64,000 nucleotides of DNA from Glaciimonas soli (GTDB taxonomy: Bacteria; Pseudomonadota; Gammaproteobacteria; Burkholderiales; Burkholderiaceae_D). The notes beneath the pieces are model-generated. The model was given only the letters and a program-made list of their open reading frames with translations, was not told where the DNA came from and searched no databases. Every line of letters starts with the position of its first letter. The first letter of the stretch is position 1. Location: NCBI RefSeq assembly GCF_009497155.1, contig NZ_WINI01000004.1, forward strand, positions 1 to 64,000, read 5' to 3'. The position numbers were made by a program, and so were the translations under genes. Positions 56,774 through 64,000 of this stretch are shown one piece after another.

Positions 56774-56826
56774 ATTGACGGCACTGCTCTATCACTACTC
56801 TCTATAACTATTCAGGAGATCGTCAA

Positions 56827-58278
56827 ATGAACGAAATTACCATGCTAATTGGCGGCAAAAAGGTACAAGCTACCGACGGTCGCACCTTTGAGCGCCGCAA
56901 TCCGCTGAGCGGCGACGTTGCTACCCGCGCACCAGCCGCGAGCCTTGCTGACGCCGATGCTGCGGTCGAAGCCGCTCATGCGGCGTTTCCGGCATGGGCC
57001 GCGTTAGCGCCGACCGAGCGCCGCAAGCGACTGCTTAAAGCCGCCGATCTGATGGATGCGTGCACCGTTGAATTCATTGCTGCTGGCGCTATCGAGACTG
57101 GTGCAATGCCGAATTGGATAGGCTTTAACGTCATGTTGGCGGCCAATATGTTGCGCGAGGCGGCCGCCATGACGACCCAGATTGACGGCAGCGTGATTCC
57201 GTCTGACATACCGGGAAATCTCGCACTTGCAGTGCGCCAGCCATGCGGCGTCGTGCTCGGTATCGCGCCCTGGAATGCGCCTGTGATCCTTGCTACGCGC
57301 GCAGTAGCGATGCCCCTGGCGTGTGGTAATACGGTTGTATTGAAAGCGTCGGAACTGTGTCCTGCCATGCACGCGATGATCGGCTCCGTGCTGCACGAAG
57401 CGGGGCTGGGCGATGGCGTGATCAACGTCGTGACCAATGCCCCGGAGGACGCAGCCGCGATTGTCGAAAGACTCATCGCGAACCCTCATGTGCGCCGCGT
57501 AAACTTCACAGGTTCCACGCATGTCGGACGCATCATCGCCAAACTTGCTGCGCAACACTTGAAACCGGTGTTGCTGGAGCTGGGCGGTAAAGCAGCGGTT
57601 CTGGTACTGCACGACGCAGATCTGGACGCTGCTGTGAATGCAGTGGCATTCGGCGCTTTCTTCAATCAAGGCCAGATTTGCATGTCGACCGAACGCGTGA
57701 TTGTGGATCGTAAAATTGCCGATGCCTTCGTCGAGAAACTCTCTGTGAAAGCACGTTCACTTGTTGCGGGGAATCCGAGTGACGCAAATAGTGTGCTCGG
57801 CGCCATGGTCGACGCCAATGCGGTAACGCGCGTAACGGAACTGATTGCGGACGCGAGCGCCAAGGGTGCGCATTTACCGGTTGGCTGCAAACACGAAGGC
57901 GTCATCATGCAGCCTTCCATCATCGACGGCGTCACCCCGGAAATGCGGATCTATCGCGAAGAGTCGTTCGGCCCGGTCGTGACCGTACAGCGCGTGGACA
58001 GCGAAGCAGAAGCGGTGCGGATTGCCAACGACAGCGAATACGGGCTTTCATCGGCCATTTTCAGTCGCGACGTCTCGCGTGCGATGACGCTTGCAAAGCA
58101 GATTCAATCCGGTATTTGCCACATCAACGGCCCGACCGTCCATGACGAAGCGCAAATGCCATTTGGCGGCGTAAAAAACAGCGGTTATGGGCGTTTCGGC
58201 AGCAAGGCGTCGATAGGCGAATTCACCGAACTACGCTGGATCACCATCCAGAACGAAGAACGGCATTATCCGGTGTAG
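56827..58278 (+). CDS. vdh: Vanillin / aromatic aldehyde dehydrogenase
   Basis: This 483-aa NAD-dependent aldehyde dehydrogenase has GIAPWNAPV, the cofactor motif NFTGSTHVG, catalytic Glu in LLELGGKAA (about 251) and Cys in GQICMSTER (about 285). The MPFGGVKNSGYGRFG C-terminal region is of the vanillin/salicylaldehyde subgroup. It should oxidise vanillin and 4-hydroxybenzaldehyde to the acids. It lies 53 bp after ech behind CAGGAG. Confidence 0.9.
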   Translation: MNEITMLIGGKKVQATDGRTFERRNPLSGDVATRAPAASLADADAAVEAAHAAFPAWAALAPTERRKRLLKAADLMDACTVEFIAAGAIETGAMPNWIGFNVMLAANMLREAAAMTTQIDGSVIPSDIPGNLALAVRQPCGVVLGIAPWNAPVILATRAVAMPLACGNTVVLKASELCPAMHAMIGSVLHEAGLGDGVINVVTNAPEDAAAIVERLIANPHVRRVNFTGSTHVGRIIAKLAAQHLKPVLLELGGKAAVLVLHDADLDAAVNAVAFGAFFNQGQICMSTERVIVDRKIADAFVEKLSVKARSLVAGNPSDANSVLGAMVDANAVTRVTELIADASAKGAHLPVGCKHEGVIMQPSIIDGVTPEMRIYREESFGPVVTVQRVDSEAEAVRIANDSEYGLSSAIFSRDVSRAMTLAKQIQSGICHINGPTVHDEAQMPFGGVKNSGYGRFGSKASIGEFTELRWITIQNEERHYPV

Positions 58279-58359
58279 ACCTGGATGCAGTTATAACCAC
58301 AGGCCACAACGCCGTCATTTAGAAAGGCGGGCCGCAGTAGAAAAGCAGGAGACAAGAAC

Positions 58360-60216
58360 ATGACTAGTGCTGAAGCTGGCATAGGTGCGCGCTATAGAGA
58401 TGTGGCAGTAACTACGGCAACGCCGGAAATCGTAAAAAAAGGCAGCGCCTGGTATCTGCGCTCGACAGAAGCGTTGCAAGCCTTCCCGCTGCGTTTGACC
58501 GACCGCCTGGTCAGTGGTGCGCAAGCTCACCCGGACCGAATTCTGGTCGCACGCCGAGACGAACACGGTGCGTGGATCAAGATCACCTATGCAGACATGT
58601 TGCGTCGCGCGCGGGCTATCGGCCAGGCGCTTCTGGATCTTGGCTTATCGCCTGAACGGCCACTTGCCATTTTGTCCGGCAATAGCCTGGAACATTTACA
58701 ACTAAGCTTCGGTGCGATGTTGGCGGGCATTCCTTTTGCACCGCTTTCGCCGGCCTACTCTCTCATTTCCAGTGATTTCGGCAAGCTCCGTCATATGATG
58801 GAACGGCTGCGTCCTGGATTGGTGTATGCCGATGATTTTGATACGTATTCTCGTGCCATCGAAGCCACCGTTCCGATTGATGCAAAACTGGTGACGAATC
58901 AAACGAGCCACCGTTCTATGTCGTTCAATGCCCTGTTGGCGCATACGCCAACCAATATCGACGCAGTGTCGGCAAAGATCGACGCCGACACGATAGTAAA
59001 AATACTCTTTACTTCCGGTTCGACAAAACTGCCTAAGGCGGTACCGACGACCCATCGCATGTTGTGCAGCAACCAGCAGATGCTCTTGCAAACGTTTCCT
59101 GAATTTGCAAAGGAGCCGCCAGTACTGGTTGATTGGTTGCCGTGGAATCACACCTATGGTGGAAGTCATAACGTCGGCATTGCTTTGTACAACGGCGGCA
59201 CACTCTATATCGACGATGGCAAGCCGGTCGGCGGCAAGTTCGAGGAAACATTACGCAATCTGCGTGAAATTTCGCCTACCGCATACTTTAACGTCCCAAA
59301 GGGTTGGGAGGAGCTGGCGATTGCATTGGAAACCGATGAGGTATTGCGACAGCGTTTCTTTGCCCGCGTGAAGCTATATTTTTTCGGCGGCGCAGGATTA
59401 TCACAAGCGGCGTGGAACCGATTGGAGCGAGTCACAGAACGATATTGTGGCGAGCGCATCCGCATCATGTCCGGCCTCGGCATGACAGAAACGTCGCCGT
59501 CCTGCCTGTTTACTACCGGTTCGATCGCTCGTGCCGGTTATATCGGACTGCCTGCTCCTGGCTGTGAGACTAAGTTGGCGCCAGTTGATGGGAAATTCGA
59601 AGTGCGTTTTCGCGGCCCCAACGTCATGGCCGGCTATTGGCGCCACGACACAATCGGCGAACAAGTTTTCGATGAAGAAGGATTTTATTGCTCCGGGGAT
59701 GCCGCCACTTTCGTCGACCCGGAACGACCCGAGATCGGACTGCAGTTCGACGGACGTATCACGGAAGATTTCAAACTGAGTTCTGGCACGTTCGTCAGTG
59801 TGGGGCCGTTGCGCGCTCGCGCGGTATCTGAAGGTGCACCTTACGTTCAAGACGTGGTGGTAACCGGCATTAATCGTGGTGAAGTCGGTTTGCTGATATT
59901 TCCGCGTATCGACGATTGCCGCCGATACGCACAACTCCCGCCTGGCACTGAGGTGAAAAATATATTGACCGCAGAACCGCTGAGGGCATTTTTTTCTGAC
60001 TTCCTGACACGCGTAAATCTGCAAGCTACGGGCGGAGCGACGTTTGTTGCTCGTCTGTTGCTGCTCGAAACTCCACCGTCATTAGATCTCGGTGAAATCA
60101 CCGACAAAGGATCTATTAATCAACGTGCAGTGCAGCAGCATCGGGAAGCACTGATCGAGGCGATGTACGCCCCTGATTCAGATCATCCACATGTAATCGC
60201 GAAGTGCAGTAAGTAG
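58360..60216 (+). CDS. fcs: Feruloyl-CoA synthetase (aromatic acid CoA ligase)
   Basis: This 618-aa protein is an ANL-superfamily adenylating enzyme. The phosphate loop is FTSGSTKLPKAVP, followed by GLGMTETSPSC and the hinge region QFDGRITEDFKLSSGTFVS, which is feruloyl-CoA-synthetase-like (DFKLSSG rather than the usual DxxK pattern). It activates ferulate and p-coumarate for the hydratase-lyase encoded upstream. It lies 81 bp after vdh. Confidence 0.9.
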   Translation: MTSAEAGIGARYRDVAVTTATPEIVKKGSAWYLRSTEALQAFPLRLTDRLVSGAQAHPDRILVARRDEHGAWIKITYADMLRRARAIGQALLDLGLSPERPLAILSGNSLEHLQLSFGAMLAGIPFAPLSPAYSLISSDFGKLRHMMERLRPGLVYADDFDTYSRAIEATVPIDAKLVTNQTSHRSMSFNALLAHTPTNIDAVSAKIDADTIVKILFTSGSTKLPKAVPTTHRMLCSNQQMLLQTFPEFAKEPPVLVDWLPWNHTYGGSHNVGIALYNGGTLYIDDGKPVGGKFEETLRNLREISPTAYFNVPKGWEELAIALETDEVLRQRFFARVKLYFFGGAGLSQAAWNRLERVTERYCGERIRIMSGLGMTETSPSCLFTTGSIARAGYIGLPAPGCETKLAPVDGKFEVRFRGPNVMAGYWRHDTIGEQVFDEEGFYCSGDAATFVDPERPEIGLQFDGRITEDFKLSSGTFVSVGPLRARAVSEGAPYVQDVVVTGINRGEVGLLIFPRIDDCRRYAQLPPGTEVKNILTAEPLRAFFSDFLTRVNLQATGGATFVARLLLLETPPSLDLGEITDKGSINQRAVQQHREALIEAMYAPDSDHPHVIAKCSK

Positions 60217-60316
60217 TCGATGGAGGAACTAAGTTAGCCGTGCAGTACGCAATTGCAAGTCTAAGTTGTATCAAAAAAACCAACACATATACTAATAATT
60301 GATGGGGACAACGAAT

Positions 60317-61561
60317 ATGAAATCACTTGGCGCTGAGCTGTCAGAAAGTAAGGTATCTGACGGGCCTGCTTTCAAATCCAGTACGATTACTACATTGGGA
60401 TTGTGTTTTGCCGTCGCCTTGCTCGAGGGACTTGATTTGCAATCGGTTGGCGTTGCTGCTCCGCGCATGGCACGCGAATTTGGTTTGTCGGTTAGCCAAA
60501 TGGGACTGGTATTCAGCGCCGGAACATTCGGTTTATTACCCGGCGCCATGTTCGGAGGACGGCTGGCAGATCGCATCGGGCGCAAACGCGTGCTGGTGAT
60601 TTCGGCTTGTCTCTTCGGTTTGCTTTCAATTGCTACCGCACTTGTCAGTGATCTTCACACGCTCGTGATTGTACGTATATTAACTGGCATCGGCCTGGGC
60701 GGTGCGTTACCTAATCTGATTGCATTATCGTCGGAAGCGGTGTCGCCGAGATTACGCAGTACTGCCGTGAGTGTCATGTATTGCGGCGTCCCGTTTGGCG
60801 GCGTGATTGCAGCGGCTGTTGGCGTATTGTTTGCAGGTGATGCCGACTGGCGACATATTTTCTATGTTGGCGGGGTCGGTCCGCTTGTATTAGTGCCACT
60901 AATATTGATGTTTCTACCGGAGTCGACAGCATTTGTGCGCGCCTCAGGTAACGGCAACGTAAAACCTGCCCCGGTGAAGAAGGTACTCTTCGGCGAAACG
61001 CGCAGCCTGTCTACATTGCAAATCTGGATCAGTTATTTTTGCACGCTGATCGTTCTCTATTTTCTGCTCAACTGGCTGCCCTCGTTAATGGCTGCACGCG
61101 GACTTAGCCGACCTGAAGTCGGTTACGTACAGATATTTTTCAACATAGGCGCCGGGCTAGGCGTACTGTTTATCGGTGCGCTAATGGATCGCATACGTGC
61201 AGGTGCAGTCGTAACGGGCATGTACGTTGGCATCATCGCGTCGCTTGCAGCCTTGTCCATGGCACCGGATTTCACTGCTCTTGTTGCATCTGCATTCTTT
61301 GCTGGCATGTTTGTAACTGGTGCGCAATCCGTTCTGTACGCACTGGCAGCCGCGTTCTATCCAACAGCGATGCGTGGCACTGGCGTAGGAGCGGCTGTTG
61401 CGTTTGGTCGCCTCGGTTCGGTGGTCGGACCGTTGGCTGCCGGTCAATTGCTGGCAATGGGAAGCAGTTCAGCAATCGTCATTGGCGCAAGCATTCCGGT
61501 CACGTTGGTTGCCGCAGCTGCCGCCCTGTTGCTGATCGGACGGCCACGCGCAAACGATTAA
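60317..61561 (+). CDS. MFS transporter for aromatic acids (AAHS family)
   Basis: This protein is of about 414 aa with 12 TM helices. The signature GLDLQSVGVAAPRMAREF and the loop GRLADRIGRKRV between helices 2 and 3 are typical of the aromatic acid:H+ symporters (PcaK/MhpT group). A second half repeats the pattern. The location behind fcs points to uptake of hydroxycinnamates or 4-hydroxybenzoate. GGGGA supports the ATG at 60317, although starts at 60302 or TTG 60299 are possible. Confidence 0.85.
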   Translation: MKSLGAELSESKVSDGPAFKSSTITTLGLCFAVALLEGLDLQSVGVAAPRMAREFGLSVSQMGLVFSAGTFGLLPGAMFGGRLADRIGRKRVLVISACLFGLLSIATALVSDLHTLVIVRILTGIGLGGALPNLIALSSEAVSPRLRSTAVSVMYCGVPFGGVIAAAVGVLFAGDADWRHIFYVGGVGPLVLVPLILMFLPESTAFVRASGNGNVKPAPVKKVLFGETRSLSTLQIWISYFCTLIVLYFLLNWLPSLMAARGLSRPEVGYVQIFFNIGAGLGVLFIGALMDRIRAGAVVTGMYVGIIASLAALSMAPDFTALVASAFFAGMFVTGAQSVLYALAAAFYPTAMRGTGVGAAVAFGRLGSVVGPLAAGQLLAMGSSSAIVIGASIPVTLVAAAAALLLIGRPRAND

Positions 61562-61751
61562 TGCACTTGTTATCCCTCAAGAGATGCGCAGTGAAACACA
61601 CATTGCAATTTTCCTTGAGGGTTATCAGTTGTCAATTACCGGCCGCTAGTAACTACGAAACACGAGATCTAACGACTATCAGTTAGACACAGTCATTATT
61701 ATGACAATCCTCCAATGAGTTTAATGAATAATTAAATGCTCTATTGCCGCC

Positions 61752-63008
<1,257 letters not shown>

Positions 63009-63047
63009 CTATTTTGACACACCGTATGTTTTAGCTACTTTCACTAC

Positions 63048-63962
63048 ATGCCCGATATATCCAAACTCGCTTCCGCCGACATTCCTCAGTTTGCTCTGTA
63101 CGGCGAACAAACACGGGCGGAAAACGCCGAATTCGTGCATATCGAGCTGATCGAAACACGTAGCCGTCTGTACAATTGGCATATCGCCAACCACACCCAT
63201 CCTGGCTTGTTTCAGGTACTTTTTTTATTCGGTGGTCAGGTTCGTGCGAACGTCAATAATGTGGTGTGGGAATGCAATGGACCAGTTGCCATCACCGTCC
63301 ATCCATCGGTGGCACACAGCTTTGATTTTTCGCAGGAAGCACAAGGTTATGTACTGACGGTGGATCAAAATGTGATCTTCGCCGTGGCGGGGAGCCACGC
63401 TGACCTCTATTCCTCATTGTTCGTACAACCGCTTGCAATCGCGCTGGCCGAACTGCCGGAAGTACACAGTCGGTTAGAGTCGCTACTGAAAAACTTGTTG
63501 GCGGAAGCCTCTTGGCCACAATACGGTCATACACTCATGCTGGAATGGCTGGCGCGTAGCGCCCTTCTGTTGCTGGTGCGCGTGCATGCGGAACATCGGT
63601 TGGCCGATCAGTCTGGCCGCAACGACTTTGAACTTTTCAGCCGCTTTCGCGCCGAGGTAGAACGGCATTTCAAGGATCAATGGCAGGTCAGCCAGTACGC
63701 CGATGTGCTACGCGTCACACCGACGCGACTGAATCGGCTTTGCCTCAAGCTGTCCGGCAAGTCGGCCTTTGACATCACGCAAGACCGGTTGATGCTGGAA
63801 GCCTGCCGCAAACTGACCTATGTCCCGACCAGCATCGCCAGCATCGCTTATGAACTCGGATTTCAGGACCCTGCTTATTTCAGCCGGCTATTCAAAAAAC
63901 GTATGGGCGTCACGCCCAAGGAATTCCGTCGTCATCCGGCCGAAGCGACAGCAGAAGATTAG
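63048..63962 (+). CDS. pobR: AraC-family regulator of pobA
   Basis: This 304-aa protein has an N-terminal cupin-like sensor (NHTHPGLFQVLFLFGGQ) and a C-terminal AraC double helix-turn-helix (VTPTRLNRLCLKLSGKSAF, IAYELGFQDPAYFSRLFKKR). The divergent position relative to pobA and its AraC rather than IclR type match one of the two known PobR classes. It presumably activates pobA with 4-hydroxybenzoate. Confidence 0.88.
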   Translation: MPDISKLASADIPQFALYGEQTRAENAEFVHIELIETRSRLYNWHIANHTHPGLFQVLFLFGGQVRANVNNVVWECNGPVAITVHPSVAHSFDFSQEAQGYVLTVDQNVIFAVAGSHADLYSSLFVQPLAIALAELPEVHSRLESLLKNLLAEASWPQYGHTLMLEWLARSALLLLVRVHAEHRLADQSGRNDFELFSRFRAEVERHFKDQWQVSQYADVLRVTPTRLNRLCLKLSGKSAFDITQDRLMLEACRKLTYVPTSIASIAYELGFQDPAYFSRLFKKRMGVTPKEFRRHPAEATAED

Positions 63963-64000
63963 AGCAAGGCGTTCAGTTCAACCTGAATCTTGATCATCGC
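63959..64000 (-). CDS. Possible C-terminal end of a convergent gene (partial)
   Basis: The minus strand reads AMIKIQVELNALL then TAA at 63959-63961, overlapping the pobR stop. Only 13 codons are visible. It looks like a natural C-terminus, but its identity cannot be given. Confidence 0.3.
   Translation of the reverse strand, partial: AMIKIQVELNALL

Overview
The window reads as chromosome of a betaproteobacterium, most likely order Burkholderiales and close to Oxalobacteraceae. That is an inference from the tRNA-Tyr/Gly/Thr-tuf order, the KefF-KefC pair, folM-folB-ttcA, glmU/glmS, metE/metR and a hydroxycinnamate catabolic block, not from a species match. Positions 1-13831 are ordinary housekeeping backbone: the tuf start with three tRNAs, a class I amidotransferase, kefF-kefC, a MidA-type methyltransferase, folM-folB-ttcA, a WXXGXW lipoprotein, and glmU and glmS separated by a decayed toxin-antitoxin pair and an Lrp-type regulator.

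The accessory region starts 24 bp after the glmS stop, at the classical attTn7 position. Imperfect inverted repeats resembling Tn7 ends (core ACAATAAAGTC) lie at 13855 and 24153. They enclose a chaperone-usher fimbrial cluster and a BvgS/BvgA-like hybrid kinase and regulator, with no transposition genes. Beyond it, 24154-28874 has lower GC, carries one very large glycine-rich protein with a ComEC-like metallo-beta-lactamase domain, and finishes in a second, different set of three Tn7-like end repeats. The attTn7 site therefore looks like a stack of two elements.

From 28914 to 36317 a minus-strand operon encodes ExbD, TonB, a TonB-dependent receptor, ExbB, a 5'-nucleotidase-family lipoprotein and an exported phospholipase-D-superfamily protein. 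It looks like a dedicated uptake system for a phosphodiester or nucleotide substrate. Nearby are a small exported Nuc-like nuclease and an orphan PstS-like protein.

From 41496 to 47636 there is a Ser/Thr kinase with TPRs, a 157-aa protein of unknown function behind an almost perfect sigma-54 promoter, a sigma-54 activator with an FHA-like N-terminus instead of a receiver, and an unrecognised 529-aa protein. I read this as a kinase-to-FHA-to-sigma-54 signalling module and the best candidate for an undescribed system.

From 48075 onward the backbone resumes with metE/metR (divergent), a remnant of an FAD-linked oxidase and a DUF2058 protein. A TetR-controlled isomerase and SDR pair share a conserved operator. 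A lignin-monomer pathway follows: MarR regulator, hydroxycinnamoyl-CoA hydratase-lyase, vanillin-type aldehyde dehydrogenase, feruloyl-CoA synthetase, an MFS transporter, and pobA/pobR, which feeds 4-hydroxybenzoate to protocatechuate.
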